Shown in pieces: positions 44,863 through 54,879 of a stretch of DNA of 64,000 nucleotides. The position numbers were made by a program, and so were the translations under genes. How positions within the stretch are numbered: the first letter of the stretch is position 1; every line of letters begins with the position of its first letter. This DNA is from CAWUEX02 sp963921305 (GTDB taxonomy: Bacteria > Pseudomonadota > Alphaproteobacteria > Rhodospirillales > Rhodospirillaceae). Where the stretch lies: contig CAWUEX030000002.1 of assembly GCA_963921305.4 (NCBI GenBank), positions 434,001-498,000 of the forward strand, given 5' to 3'. Under the pieces are notes generated by a model that saw only the letters and a program-made list of their open reading frames with translations, was not told the DNA's origin and did no database searches.

Positions 44863-45942
44863 ATGCCGCCGAAACTGACAGGGGCCGCACAAGACATTGC
44901 CAGTCTGATCCAGAAGGACGGCCCCATCAAGGTGGCCGACTACATGTCGCTCGCCGTCGAGGCGTACTACCAAAAGGAAAATGTATTCGGAACAAAGGGC
45001 GACTTCGTCACCGCCCCTGAGGTGTCTCAGGTCTTTGGCGAACTCATTGGCCTCTGGTGTGTCACCGCGTGGCAGCAGTTGGGTGAGCCGCGCCTTTTCA
45101 ATCTGGTTGAATGCGGGCCAGGCCGTGGAACCCTGATGAGTGACGCTTTGCGAACGGTCGCGGAGATCGCTCCGAAGTTTGCGCGGTCGGCGGACATCCA
45201 CCTACTGGAGCGGAGTCCGGCCCGGCGGCAAGAACAAGAAAAGACCTTGGCCGCCTATGATGTCACTTGGCTGGACACCCTGGAAAACCTGCCGGAGGGG
45301 CCGTCTATTTTCGTCGCCAACGAATTTCTGGATGCACTGCCCGTGCGCCAATATGTCAAAACGGCTGACGGATGGTGCGAGCGCCTCGTGGATATCAAAG
45401 ATCAAGCCTTTGTCTTCGGCTGCGCGTCTGAGCCGGTACCGGTTGCCGACGGCGCCTTTGACGATGCCGCGCCAGACACCCTGCTGGAAGTCTCCGATGC
45501 CGTCACCGCTTTTGTGACGGACGTGGCGGAGCGCTGTATGAACGCACCCGGAATCGCGCTGATGATCGACTACGGTCATACCCGCTCAAGCACGGGTGAA
45601 ACACTACAAGCCGTTAAAGATCATAAGTTTCATCCGGTCCTCAGCGACCCTGGCGAGGCTGATCTTACCGCTCACGTCGACTTTGCCGCAGTCGCGCAGG
45701 CTGCCCGGAGCGCAGGGGCTTCGGTTTTTGGACCGACAGAACAGGGGCTTTGGCTGCGCCGTATTGGGGCGACCGTGAGAGAGGCTCAGTTGTGCGATGG
45801 CAAATCCGCCGAGGAGGCGGACGCGGTCCGCGCAGGTATACGCCGACTGATCGACCCCGAACATATGGGCGACTTGTTCAAGGTTCTGAGTATCGCCCCG
45901 TCGGGTGTTTTGACCCTGGCCGGCTTTGAGGCGGAGACCTAA
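44863..45942 (+). CDS. MidA/NDUFAF7-family SAM-dependent methyltransferase
   Basis: The 359-residue protein is of the DUF185/MidA family: KGDFVTAPEVSQVFGELIGL near the N-terminus, a methyltransferase fold with LVECGPGRGTLMSD binding S-adenosylmethionine, FVANEFLDALPVRQYV, and LMIDYGHTRSSTGETLQAVK. Mitochondrial NDUFAF7 dimethylates an Arg of complex I; bacterial substrates are less clear. It is 2 bases from lgt and 2 bases from pgeF, a gene order found in other alphaproteobacteria. Confidence 0.9.
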   Translation: MPPKLTGAAQDIASLIQKDGPIKVADYMSLAVEAYYQKENVFGTKGDFVTAPEVSQVFGELIGLWCVTAWQQLGEPRLFNLVECGPGRGTLMSDALRTVAEIAPKFARSADIHLLERSPARRQEQEKTLAAYDVTWLDTLENLPEGPSIFVANEFLDALPVRQYVKTADGWCERLVDIKDQAFVFGCASEPVPVADGAFDDAAPDTLLEVSDAVTAFVTDVAERCMNAPGIALMIDYGHTRSSTGETLQAVKDHKFHPVLSDPGEADLTAHVDFAAVAQAARSAGASVFGPTEQGLWLRRIGATVREAQLCDGKSAEEADAVRAGIRRLIDPEHMGDLFKVLSIAPSGVLTLAGFEAET

Positions 45943-45944
45943 CG

Positions 45945-46712
45945 GTGTTGACGGCGCCAATCTTCGACGGTCTTACAGGTATCCGGCATGGTTTCTTCAC
46001 GCGTTCGGGCGGAAAATCCCGGGGGGTGTTTGCCTCCCTGAACTGCGGGTATGGGTCCGGCGACGATCAAGCGAGCGTGCGGTGGAACAGAGGTATCTGC
46101 GCCGCAAGCTTGGGCGTAGATGAAAGCCGTTTACTGACCGCCTACCAACGCCATACCGCAGATGCAGTTGCCGCAGCCGAAGCCTGGGCGCAGGACAAGG
46201 CCCCGGTGGCCGACGCGATCGTCACGACAACACCTGGCCTCGCCGTCGGGGTCTTGACGGCTGACTGCGCACCGGTGCTGTTTGCCGATCCGGTGAATCG
46301 TGTCATCGCCGCAGCGCACGCCGGTTGGAAAGGGGCGCTGACAGGTATTTTGGAGACAACAATCACGGAGATGGAAACCGCAGGTGCGGCGCGGCAAACG
46401 ATCCGTGCTGCTGTAGGACCTTGCATTGCGCAACGGTCGTATGAAGTGGGGCCGGAATTTCAGGCGCGTTTTATTTCGGAGCAGTCTGCCGACGCAACGC
46501 ATTTCGCCCCGTCCGCCAAAGACGGCCATTGGATGTTCGACCTGCCGGGGTTTGTCATGTCGCGGCTCAAGCAATCGGACATTCGCGAGATCGCCTGGAT
46601 TGAAGCAGACACGTACGTAGATCGTGACCGGTTCTTCAGTTATCGGCGCACCTGCCATCGTGGCGAAACGGACTACGGGCGTCAGATATCGGCAATTGCG
46701 TTGGCAGGATGA
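45945..46712 (+). CDS. pgeF: Peptidoglycan editing factor PgeF/YfiH (LACC1 family)
   Basis: The family includes multicopper-oxidase-like proteins now described as purine nucleoside phosphorylase/deaminases, and in E. coli YfiH keeps peptidoglycan free of wrong residues. The 255-residue protein has GIRHGFFTRSGGKSRGVFAS at the N-terminus, LTADCAPVLFADP and AAAHAGWKGALTGI holding the Cys and His metal ligands, and GPCIAQRSYEVGPEF. It begins at a GTG and follows the methyltransferase by 2 bases; its stop overlaps the next start (ATGA). Confidence 0.92.
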   Translation: MLTAPIFDGLTGIRHGFFTRSGGKSRGVFASLNCGYGSGDDQASVRWNRGICAASLGVDESRLLTAYQRHTADAVAAAEAWAQDKAPVADAIVTTTPGLAVGVLTADCAPVLFADPVNRVIAAAHAGWKGALTGILETTITEMETAGAARQTIRAAVGPCIAQRSYEVGPEFQARFISEQSADATHFAPSAKDGHWMFDLPGFVMSRLKQSDIREIAWIEADTYVDRDRFFSYRRTCHRGETDYGRQISAIALAG

Positions 46713-47602
46713 GCCCCTTGAGCAAGTCACACCGCATACCGCGCCGGACGGTGGTCTTAACCCTTGCCGCGGCGTTGACGGGATGCGGCAATCTCCCCCA
46801 GCCCTTCCGGCGCGCACCGAACTCCACGAACCCCTTGCTCGCCAATCCAAGTGGCGCGGGCGTCGGCGTTGTTCCCGTCGCCGGACTGGACCCAGAGATT
46901 GGGACGAAAATCGCAGATCGCATTGCGGCCCTTCTACAGGGGGAAGACGTACCGGCAGAGTCCATCGACCGGGTGGGCCTGTTGGGATTCACGTTGGAGG
47001 GAAACCTGGATACATTGCCCAGCGGCGGCGGGACCGGCACATCCATCGATTGGCGGTTGATCAACCGGCAGGGTGAAATCGTTCAGCGCTTTGACCAAGT
47101 TCTTCCCGTGCCGATGGCCGACGTTACGGGCGGAGCCGACTGGGCGCTGGAACAGATAGCAGCTGATATCGGCCAGAGGGTGCTCACCCTGATTGCACCG
47201 GCGCTTGACGTTGTCATTGAGCCGCTGGCTCCGCCGCCTTGGCAGGGCGCGGCGGTTCTGATTCGCCCCCCGGCCGGCGCCTCCGAAGAGGACAATATGG
47301 TGTTGGCCCGCGCTCTGGCCAGGCGGTTCGGCCAGGCGGGACTGGTGCCGGCGGAAGGCCGCATGGATTTCATCGTGACGGGCAATGTGATCATTCAGCC
47401 GTTCGACGGTGAACTTGATGATATCTCCATTGCCTGGTCGGTTTTGACTCCCGACGAACAGGTGTTGGGCGACGTCCGCCTGGACAATCGCGTCCCCAGA
47501 GAACAGCTCCGCACGTCCTGGGCGGCCATCGCGGAGGCCATAACCGACGCCGCCCTGCCCGGCCTCCTGGACATCATGTCCGCAGCGCTTTCCTCGCGCT
47601 AA
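46709..47602 (+). CDS. Hypothetical lipoprotein
   Basis: The 297-residue protein has an RR-containing N-terminus and hydrophobic stretch RRTVVLTLAAALTGC with a lipobox LTGC at 23-26, so it is probably lipidated by Lgt from the same operon; the Arg pair may mean Tat export. The mature part starts with a Pro/Asn-rich linker, then VGVVPVAGLDPEIGTKIADR, IDWRLINRQGEIVQRFDQVL and a C-terminal half with DFIVTGNVIIQPFD. I do not recognise a named family. The start overlaps the pgeF stop by 4 bases; an operon hldD-lgt-midA-pgeF-lipoprotein is likely. Confidence 0.78.
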   Translation: MSPLSKSHRIPRRTVVLTLAAALTGCGNLPQPFRRAPNSTNPLLANPSGAGVGVVPVAGLDPEIGTKIADRIAALLQGEDVPAESIDRVGLLGFTLEGNLDTLPSGGGTGTSIDWRLINRQGEIVQRFDQVLPVPMADVTGGADWALEQIAADIGQRVLTLIAPALDVVIEPLAPPPWQGAAVLIRPPAGASEEDNMVLARALARRFGQAGLVPAEGRMDFIVTGNVIIQPFDGELDDISIAWSVLTPDEQVLGDVRLDNRVPREQLRTSWAAIAEAITDAALPGLLDIMSAALSSR

Positions 47603-47722
47603 GACCGCCTCCCCGACGTTTACAGCCGTGTGACAGATTGATAGGTTCAGCCCCGTCGCTGGTCGTCGGGGAACAGCGGGATGGCTGGGGAAAAGGCCAT
47701 CAGCGCAGAGGGGTCTTCAGGA

Positions 47723-48658
47723 ATGAAATTGTTGGCCGGTAATGCCAATCGTCCGCTCGCGGAAGCGATTGCCGCCTACCTGCATTGCGAGTTGACCAAT
47801 GCCTCGATCAAACGCTTTTCCGACATGGAAGTGTTTGTCGAGATCAATGAAAACGTCCGAGGCGAAGATGTCTTCGTCGTTCAGCCGACGTCCTATCCCG
47901 CAAACGACAACCTGATGGAACTGCTGGTGACCCTGGACGCGTTGCGCCGGGCGTCGGCGGAGCGGGTGACCGCCGTCATTCCTTACTACGGCTATGCCCG
48001 CCAGGATCGCAAGACGGCGCCGCGCACCCCGATTACGGCTAAGCTGGTGGCCAATCTGATCAACCAGGCCGGCGCCAGCCGGGTCCTCACCCTTGATCTA
48101 CACTCCGGCCAGATTCAGGGATTTTTCGACATTCCACTGGACAACCTATACGCCCAGCCAGTGTTCGCCGATGACATCAAGGACCGCTACCAGGACAACG
48201 GCGGCCCTATGATCGTCTCGCCCGATGTGGGCGGCGTGGTTCGCGCCCGGGCGATTGCCAAACGCCTAGATACCGACCTGGCGATTATCGATAAGCGGCG
48301 GGAGCGCGCCGGGGTCTCAGAAGTGATGAATATTATCGGGGACGTCGACGGCCGGGACTGCATTCTGATCGACGATATTGTCGATTCCGCCGGCACCCTG
48401 TGCAATGCCGCCACCGCGTTGATGAATGACGGCGCAAAATCGGTCTCGGCCTACGTCACCCATGGCGTGCTGTCCGGCGGAGCGGTGGGCCGGGTATCGG
48501 CCTCTCCCATGACGGAGCTGGTCATCACCGACAGCATCCAGGCAACCGAGGCCGTGCGCCTGGCCGACAATGTGCGGCAGCTGTCGATCGCGCCGCTGAT
48601 GGCCGAGGCAGTCAAGCGAATCAGCTCGGAATCCTCGGTTTCCAGCCTTTTTGACTGA
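47723..48658 (+). CDS. prs: Ribose-phosphate pyrophosphokinase
   Basis: Prs makes PRPP from ribose 5-phosphate and ATP for purine, pyrimidine, His, Trp and NAD synthesis. The ATG at 47723 gives 311 residues (MKLLAGNANRPLAEAIAAYL, the usual N-terminus); the frame reaches 47681 with 14 non-conserved residues. Signatures are RQDRKTAPRTPITAKLVANL, the metal/PRPP site VLTLDLHSGQIQGFFDIPLD and the phosphoribosyl loop CILIDDIVDSAGTLC. A GC-rich inverted repeat lies between the lipoprotein gene and prs. Next come rplY, pth and ychF. Confidence 0.97.
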   Translation: MKLLAGNANRPLAEAIAAYLHCELTNASIKRFSDMEVFVEINENVRGEDVFVVQPTSYPANDNLMELLVTLDALRRASAERVTAVIPYYGYARQDRKTAPRTPITAKLVANLINQAGASRVLTLDLHSGQIQGFFDIPLDNLYAQPVFADDIKDRYQDNGGPMIVSPDVGGVVRARAIAKRLDTDLAIIDKRRERAGVSEVMNIIGDVDGRDCILIDDIVDSAGTLCNAATALMNDGAKSVSAYVTHGVLSGGAVGRVSASPMTELVITDSIQATEAVRLADNVRQLSIAPLMAEAVKRISSESSVSSLFD

Positions 48659-48815
48659 GTTTTCGAGCCCGCAGAACGGGCCGACAAAGGCTTGAGCCCA
48701 CAGACGAATCCCTGTATTACCCCCGCTTCGCGGACGTTCTCGGCTATCTGAGGCCCGCGGTCCGGCGGCGACACCCCTGGAGGCCTGCCGGAAATCACAT
48801 TTAAGGAGACCAGAA

Positions 48816-49505
48816 ATGGCCGATTCAACTGCCCTGACCGTTCAGGGCCGCGACGGGGCCGGCAAGGGGGCAGCCCGCGCAACACGCCGAGCAGGACTTG
48901 TGCCAGGTGTGATCTATGGCGACAACAAGGAACCGATCCTGATTGCCATAGAGCCGCGCGATCTGATTGCCCAAATGCACAGACCCGGTTTTTCAACCCA
49001 CATTTTTGACATCGAGCTCGACGGCAAATCGCACCGCGCGATGGCCCAGGATGTGCAGATGCATCCGGTCCGCGACGTGCCCATTCATGTGGACTTCCGC
49101 CGGATTGGCAAGAACACGGTCGTGACCGTGGAAGTGCCTGTGCATTTCTCGAACGAGCTGGCTTCGCCGGGCATCAAACGCGGCGGTGTGTTGAACATTG
49201 TGCGCCACGAAATTGAAGTGCGCGCCCGCCCGGATGATCTGCCCGAGCAGTTTGACATCGACCTGACCGGACTGGATATCGGTGATTCGGTGCACATCAG
49301 CGCCCTCACCATGCCCGATGGCGTCGCCCCGACCATCACGGATCGCGACTTCACGATCTGCACCATCGCGCCGCCCACCGTCGTGGCAGCGGCCGAGGAA
49401 GAAACAGACGAAGACGCAGAAGAGGGCGAAGAAGGCGCCGAGGCCAAGGACGCGGATGGCAAAGCCGCTGAAGATGGCGACGGCGACGAAAAGTCCGACG
49501 ACTAA
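48816..49505 (+). CDS. rplY: 50S ribosomal protein L25, Ctc type
   Basis: L25 binds 5S rRNA; the long Ctc form carries a C-terminal extension. The 229-residue protein opens LTVQGRDGAGKGAARATRRA and contains FDIELDGKSHRAMAQDVQMH and HVDFRRI in the 5S-binding domain, then the TL5-like second domain (PGIKRGGVLNIVRHEIEVRA). The last 40 residues are an acidic tail rich in Asp, Glu, Ala and Gly. It has a strong AAGGAG site. The spacing prs-rplY-pth-ychF is conserved in alphaproteobacteria. A 10-bp hairpin follows at 49512. Confidence 0.95.
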   Translation: MADSTALTVQGRDGAGKGAARATRRAGLVPGVIYGDNKEPILIAIEPRDLIAQMHRPGFSTHIFDIELDGKSHRAMAQDVQMHPVRDVPIHVDFRRIGKNTVVTVEVPVHFSNELASPGIKRGGVLNIVRHEIEVRARPDDLPEQFDIDLTGLDIGDSVHISALTMPDGVAPTITDRDFTICTIAPPTVVAAAEEETDEDAEEGEEGAEAKDADGKAAEDGDGDEKSDD

Positions 49506-49511
49506 GTACAC

Positions 49512-49541
49512 TCCGGGTCTGGCCAAGGCGTCAGACCCGGA
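49512..49541 (+). terminator. Strong hairpin between rplY and pth
   Basis: TCCGGGTCTG (49512-49521) and CAGACCCGGA (49532-49541) form a perfect 10-bp stem with a 10-base loop, 7 bases after the rplY stop. No T-run follows (CTCCTCTAT), so it may be a partial terminator or an mRNA-processing or stabilising stem separating the expression of rplY from pth. Confidence 0.5.
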
Positions 49542-49596
49542 CTCCTCTATCTGGTTGCGCTTGACTGCCCCGCACTGACTCACGAGAGAGGCCGCT

Positions 49597-50226
49597 ATGC
49601 GCCTGCTTGTCGGCCTGGGCAACCCTGGGTCCGGATACACCAATAACAGACATAATCTTGGCTTTATGGCAGTCGATGCCATCGCCGAGCGGCATCACTT
49701 TCCGCCTTGGCGCAGCAAGTTCCAGGGCGTGGCAACCGATGCACAGTTGGGCGGCGACAAGGCCGTGCTGCTCAAACCATCGACATTCATGAACGAGTCC
49801 GGACGGTCCGTCGCAGAAGCAGTTAAGTTCTACAAGCTCGAACTTGACGACGTGCTGGTGCTATTCGACGAGATTGAGCTGGCACCCGGAAAAGTCCGCA
49901 TCAAGAAAGGTGGTGGACACGCCGGGCACAACGGTATTCGCAGCGTCGCCTCACATATCGGCAAGGACTTTTGGCGGGTCAGGCTTGGCGTCGGCCATCC
50001 GGGCGACAAAAACCGGGTCTCCGGATACGTCTTACGCGACTTTGCGAAATCCGATGCGTCATGGGTCGATGCCCTGGTATCCGCGGTTGCGGCAGACGCT
50101 GACCTGTTGGTCAAAGGCGAAGACAACCGGTTCATGACCGCTGTCGCTCAAGCCATGCAGCCGGTCGACACACCTCCGTCCCCGCGCGATTTGCGCGACG
50201 CCGCAGAGGATAGAGAGGAAAGATAA
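49597..50226 (+). CDS. pth: Peptidyl-tRNA hydrolase
   Basis: Pth frees tRNA from peptidyl-tRNAs that drop off the ribosome. The 209-residue protein has GLGNPGSGYTNNRHNLGFMA with the catalytic His and Asn, LLKPSTFMNESGRSVAEAVK, and GGGHAGHNGIRSVASHIG, all active-site blocks. The C-terminal 20 residues are a low-conservation tail. It follows rplY and is 4 bases ahead of ychF, a classic gene trio. Confidence 0.97.
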   Translation: MRLLVGLGNPGSGYTNNRHNLGFMAVDAIAERHHFPPWRSKFQGVATDAQLGGDKAVLLKPSTFMNESGRSVAEAVKFYKLELDDVLVLFDEIELAPGKVRIKKGGGHAGHNGIRSVASHIGKDFWRVRLGVGHPGDKNRVSGYVLRDFAKSDASWVDALVSAVAADADLLVKGEDNRFMTAVAQAMQPVDTPPSPRDLRDAAEDREER

Positions 50227-50230
50227 GGTT

Positions 50231-51334
<1,104 letters not shown>

Positions 51335-51359
51335 AGAGTCACATCCCACCAAAAGAAAA

Positions 51360-51386
51360 CCGCCGGCGCGAGGGCCGGCGGCGTTT
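51360..51386. terminator. Bidirectional terminator between ychF and petC
   Basis: CCGCCGGC (51360-51367) and GCCGGCGG (51374-51381) form an 8-bp stem with a 6-base loop. On the minus strand it is followed by TTTTCTTTT, giving a strong terminator for the petABC operon; on the plus strand CGTTTCACTTTTT follows for ychF. Confidence 0.85.
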
Positions 51387-51411
51387 CACTTTTTGGTCTT
51401 CTAGGCAGGGC

Positions 51412-52197
51412 CTAGTGCTTAACGTCAGCCCAGATGCGGCGCTTCAAGAAGTACGCCAGGATGGTGAAGACAAATGTGAAGAGCATGACGCGGATGCCGG
51501 TCTGCTTGCGGACTTCCAGCTTGGGCTCAGCCGCCCAGTGCATGAAGGCAACGACGTCCTTGGCCATTTGCGCTTCGGTGGCCGGCGTGCCATCGGAATA
51601 CTCAACAAGGTCATCGAACAACTGCCGGGCCATAGCGATCTGATTGCCATCGAAGATCGTGTTGTAATACATGCCCGGCATGATCTCGTCTTCGAGCTCC
51701 GGCGGCGGGTCCTCATAACCGAGAATCAGATTGTAGACGTAGTCGGGGCCATTGGCCCGCGCCTTCGTCAGCAACGACATATCGGGCGGCAACGCTCCGC
51801 CATTTGACGCCCTGGCGAACTGCTCGTTCGGATAAGGATTAGGAATGCGGTCTGCCGGAATGGCCGGACGGTAAATCGGGTCGCCAAAGTCGTCACAGCA
51901 CTCTTCGACTTCATACAATGACGCCAGATATTTGACCTGGTCTTCAGAGTAGCCGATCTCCTCAAGGTTCCGGAACGCAACGTAATCAAGCCCGTGACAG
52001 GCGGCACACACCTCTGTGTAGACTTGAAAGCCGCGCTGCAGCTGCTGGCGGTCAAACCCACCGAAAATCCCTTGCCACGACCATTCTTGCGGATCGAGCT
52101 CGGCTTGTTCTCCGGCAGCCAGAGCCGGGCCAGCGGGCATAAAAGTCGCGAAAGCGAGGGCAACGACTGCGGCGAAAGATAAAACACCAGTTCTCAT
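51412..52197 (-). CDS. petC: Ubiquinol-cytochrome c reductase cytochrome c1 subunit
   Basis: Cytochrome c1 accepts electrons from the Rieske protein and passes them to cytochrome c. The 261-residue protein has a signal peptide (cleavage near ALAAGE), the haem-binding CAACH at 64-68, a conserved PNPYPNEQFARASNGGALPP block, the axial Met region PPDMSLL, and a single C-terminal anchor helix (VMLFTFVFTILAYFLKRR). An adjacent Cys pair in VEECCDD is less usual. It is the last gene of petABC, 5 bases after petB, and ends at the terminator at 51360. Confidence 0.97.
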   Translation of the reverse strand: MRTGVLSFAAVVALAFATFMPAGPALAAGEQAELDPQEWSWQGIFGGFDRQQLQRGFQVYTEVCAACHGLDYVAFRNLEEIGYSEDQVKYLASLYEVEECCDDFGDPIYRPAIPADRIPNPYPNEQFARASNGGALPPDMSLLTKARANGPDYVYNLILGYEDPPPELEDEIMPGMYYNTIFDGNQIAMARQLFDDLVEYSDGTPATEAQMAKDVVAFMHWAAEPKLEVRKQTGIRVMLFTFVFTILAYFLKRRIWADVKH

Positions 52198-52202
52198 GAT
52201 CT

Positions 52203-53426
52203 CTACTCCGCAGGTTTGGCCACAACGGGCGTGCTTATGCTTGTTGGCAAGGATCTAGGGGTCTCAATCCACCCCACCACCGGCAGAAGCACCAGGAAGT
52301 GGAAGAAGTACCAGAAGGTGCCCACCCGGCTCAGGATTAACGGCAGACCCTCGGCTGTCTGGGATCCACACCAGCCGAGCACGATGCAAACCACGAAGAA
52401 AATCCAGAACAGAACACGGAAGATCGGGCGGAAGTTGGCGGACCGGATCCGGGACGTGTCCAGCCACGGCAGCACAAACAAGATCAGGATCGAGGCGAAC
52501 ATCAGAACGACGCCGAGGAGCTTGTTATCGACCGAGCGCAAGATGGCGTAGAACGGCAGGAAGTACCATTCAGGCACGATGTGCGCCGGCGTCGCCAGCG
52601 GATTGGCCGGGATGTAGTTGTCCGGATGGCCAAGCGAGTTCGGCGCCCAGAACACCACGGCAAAATAGATCAGCAGGAAGACGCCAAGGCCGAAGGCGTC
52701 TTTCGCCGTGTAGTAAGGATGGAACGGGATCTTGTCCTGCGGTGCGGCTTCGATACCGGTGGGATTGTTCGAGCCCGGAATGTGAAGCGCCCAGATATGT
52801 AGGACCACAACACCGACGATCACGAACGGCAGAAGATAGTGCAGGGCGAAGAAACGGTTGAGAGTCGGGTTGCCGACCGCAAAACCGCCCCACAGCCAGG
52901 TCACGATTTCATCGCCGATCACAGGGATCGCGGAGAACAGGTTGGTGATCACAGTCGCACCCCAGAAGCTCATCTGCCCCCAAGGCAACACGTACCCCAT
53001 GAAGGCCGTGGCCATCATGAGAAGCAGAATGATGATTCCGAGCCACCACAACACTTCACGCGGCGCTTTGTACGACCCGTAGTACATACCGCGGAAAATA
53101 TGGATGTACACGACGATAAAGAAGAAGCTGGCTCCGTTGGCGTGCATGTAGCGCAGCAGCCAGCCGGAATTCACGTCGCGCATAATGCGCTCGACGCTGT
53201 CAAAGGCATAATCAACATGCGGCGTGTACGACATGGCCAGCAGGATGCCGGTGAGGATCATCACCACCAGCATGAAGCCGGCCAGCGAGCCGAAATTCCA
53301 GAAGTAGTTTAGATTCTTCGGCGCGGGATACTGCGTCCCGACCGAATGATCGATAAAGGAGACAATGGGCAGGCGCTCTTCAAACCAATCAAAGGCGCGG
53401 GCGCCCCAACCTTTCTCAGTACTCAT
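52203..53426 (-). CDS. petB: Cytochrome b subunit of bc1 complex
   Basis: Cytochrome b is the core Q-cycle subunit with two haem b groups and the Qo and Qi sites. The 407-residue, eight-helix protein has the GDVNSGWLLRYMHANGASFF-type region (MRDVNSGWLLRYMHANGASF), MATAFMGYVLPWGQMSFWGA, the Qo-site PEWYFLPFYAILRS and the histidine ligands in helices B and D. It lies between petA (14 bases upstream) and petC in the usual order. Confidence 0.98.
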   Translation of the reverse strand: MSTEKGWGARAFDWFEERLPIVSFIDHSVGTQYPAPKNLNYFWNFGSLAGFMLVVMILTGILLAMSYTPHVDYAFDSVERIMRDVNSGWLLRYMHANGASFFFIVVYIHIFRGMYYGSYKAPREVLWWLGIIILLLMMATAFMGYVLPWGQMSFWGATVITNLFSAIPVIGDEIVTWLWGGFAVGNPTLNRFFALHYLLPFVIVGVVVLHIWALHIPGSNNPTGIEAAPQDKIPFHPYYTAKDAFGLGVFLLIYFAVVFWAPNSLGHPDNYIPANPLATPAHIVPEWYFLPFYAILRSVDNKLLGVVLMFASILILFVLPWLDTSRIRSANFRPIFRVLFWIFFVVCIVLGWCGSQTAEGLPLILSRVGTFWYFFHFLVLLPVVGWIETPRSLPTSISTPVVAKPAE

Positions 53427-53440
53427 ATCCGGGGCGCTCC

Positions 53441-53992
53441 TTACCCGATGCGAATGTTTGTTTCGGAGAGGAAAGTGTACTCAGGCACTTCGAGGTTCGT
53501 CGGCGCAGGTCCCTTACGGATGCGCGCGGACTTGTCGTAGTGAGAGCCGTGACACGGGCAGAAATAACCACCGAAGTCGCCGCGCGCCTCAGTGGTTTTT
53601 TGCCCCAACGGAATACAGCCGAGGTGGGTGCAGACACCGACGACGACAAGGTACTTGGGATCAATGACGCGGTCTTCGTCAGCCTGCGGGTCTGGCATGT
53701 CTTGCCAGCGCTCTGACTGAGCCTCTTCGATCTCTCCCGGTGTGCGATGACGCACGAACACGGGCTTGCCACGCCAGCTGATGGTAATGGCCTGACCTTC
53801 CTCAAGCGCGGCGAGACTGACTTCCACCGATGAAAGAGCCAGGGTATCCGCAGCCGGGTTCATACTGTCGACGAGAGGCCATAAAGATACAGCCGCGCCA
53901 ACCGCACCCGTTGCTACCGTGGCATGAAGAAGAAAATCCCGCCTGGACTCGTCGGGCGTCGGAACCGCCTGATGCTCTGCCGTGTCCGTCAT
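53441..53992 (-). CDS. petA: Rieske iron-sulfur subunit of bc1 complex
   Basis: The Rieske protein carries the 2Fe-2S cluster that takes electrons from quinol at the Qo site. The 183-residue protein begins with a Tat-type signal anchor (SRRDFLLHATVATGAVGAAV). Cluster ligands are C121 and H123 in CTHLGC and C145 and H148 in CPCH, with C126 and C147 forming the stabilising disulfide. It is the first gene of petABC. Directly upstream, divergent trmL starts 222 bases away, leaving room for the operon promoter, which I could not define. Confidence 0.97.
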   Translation of the reverse strand: MTDTAEHQAVPTPDESRRDFLLHATVATGAVGAAVSLWPLVDSMNPAADTLALSSVEVSLAALEEGQAITISWRGKPVFVRHRTPGEIEEAQSERWQDMPDPQADEDRVIDPKYLVVVGVCTHLGCIPLGQKTTEARGDFGGYFCPCHGSHYDKSARIRKGPAPTNLEVPEYTFLSETNIRIG

Positions 53993-54214
53993 ATGTCAGA
54001 CCTCTTGAACTTATTTCCGCACCGGGAAAGATGCGCAACACCGGAGCTTCCAAGACATGTCCTGAAGTCTACCCCGCAAAACGGACTAAAAAAGCCCGAA
54101 ATGTCCCGTCCCGCTTTCCCAACCAATACGAAACTCTAAGGAAAACAACGGGATGGGGTATAGGATATTTTATACGCCGTGAAAAGGCCTTTACTGGCCG
54201 CGCATCGCCAAGAC

Positions 54215-54703
54215 ATGAGGCCTAATAACGCTTTGATCACACTCGCTCTTTTTCAACCCGATATCCCTCAAAATGCCGGGGCGATCTTGCGCTTGGGCGC
54301 CTGTTTCGGCCTGCCCGTCGAGATCATTGAACCGTGCGGTTTCGTACTCGATGACAAGCGGTTGAAACGCGCGGCCATGGACTACGCTGATGGGGCCGAT
54401 TTGAAGCGGCATACGTCTTGGCAGGCGTTTCACGGTGCCCCGCGCGCCGGACGTATCGTGTTGCTCACGACACGGGCGGCGACACCTTGCCACTCATTCT
54501 CATTCTTATCAGGCGACGTGTTGCTGTTCGGTCGGGAGAGTGCCGGGGTTCCCGACGATGTTCATGAGGTTGCGGATGCACGGATCGTCATTCCCATGGC
54601 GCCGGGGACCCGCTCTCTCAATGTCGCCCAGTCTGCCGCCATTGCCGCCGCCGAAGCCTTACGGCAACTGGGGCATTTCACGCCCCATGACAGCGGCACA
54701 TGA
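54215..54703 (+). CDS. trmL: tRNA (cytidine(34)-2'-O)-methyltransferase
   Basis: TrmL is a SPOUT methyltransferase that methylates the 2'-O of the wobble base in tRNA-Leu isoacceptors. The start at 54215 gives 162 residues beginning MRPNNALITLALFQPDIPQN; a GTG at 54179 would add 12 residues. Family blocks are QNAGAILRLGACFGLPVEII, the knot motif LLFGRESAGVPDDVHEVADA and IPMAPGTRSLNVAQSAAIAA. It is divergent from petA, a gene order common in alphaproteobacteria. Confidence 0.93.
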   Translation: MRPNNALITLALFQPDIPQNAGAILRLGACFGLPVEIIEPCGFVLDDKRLKRAAMDYADGADLKRHTSWQAFHGAPRAGRIVLLTTRAATPCHSFSFLSGDVLLFGRESAGVPDDVHEVADARIVIPMAPGTRSLNVAQSAAIAAAEALRQLGHFTPHDSGT

Positions 54704-54830
54704 GAGCAGCACATGACAGCCGCGTAATGTGTCTGCAATGTCTGTGTAAGGATTGGGTTTGTAGGGTCAATATCAGCAAAGTCAGACGATGACGGATCCC
54801 CTCCCGTCGCCAGATATTGCTCCGTCGCTC

Positions 54831-54862
54831 AGCCCCGCCCCTCCAGAGGCGGGGCTTTTTTC
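54831..54862 (+). terminator. Intrinsic terminator downstream of trmL
   Basis: AGCCCCGCC (54831-54839) and GGCGGGGCT (54848-54856) form a 9-bp stem with an 8-base loop, followed by a T-run. It lies 128 bases after the trmL stop, which leaves space for a separate short transcript. It acts on the plus strand only. Confidence 0.8.
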
Positions 54863-54879
54863 ATCGACTATGGTTTGGG

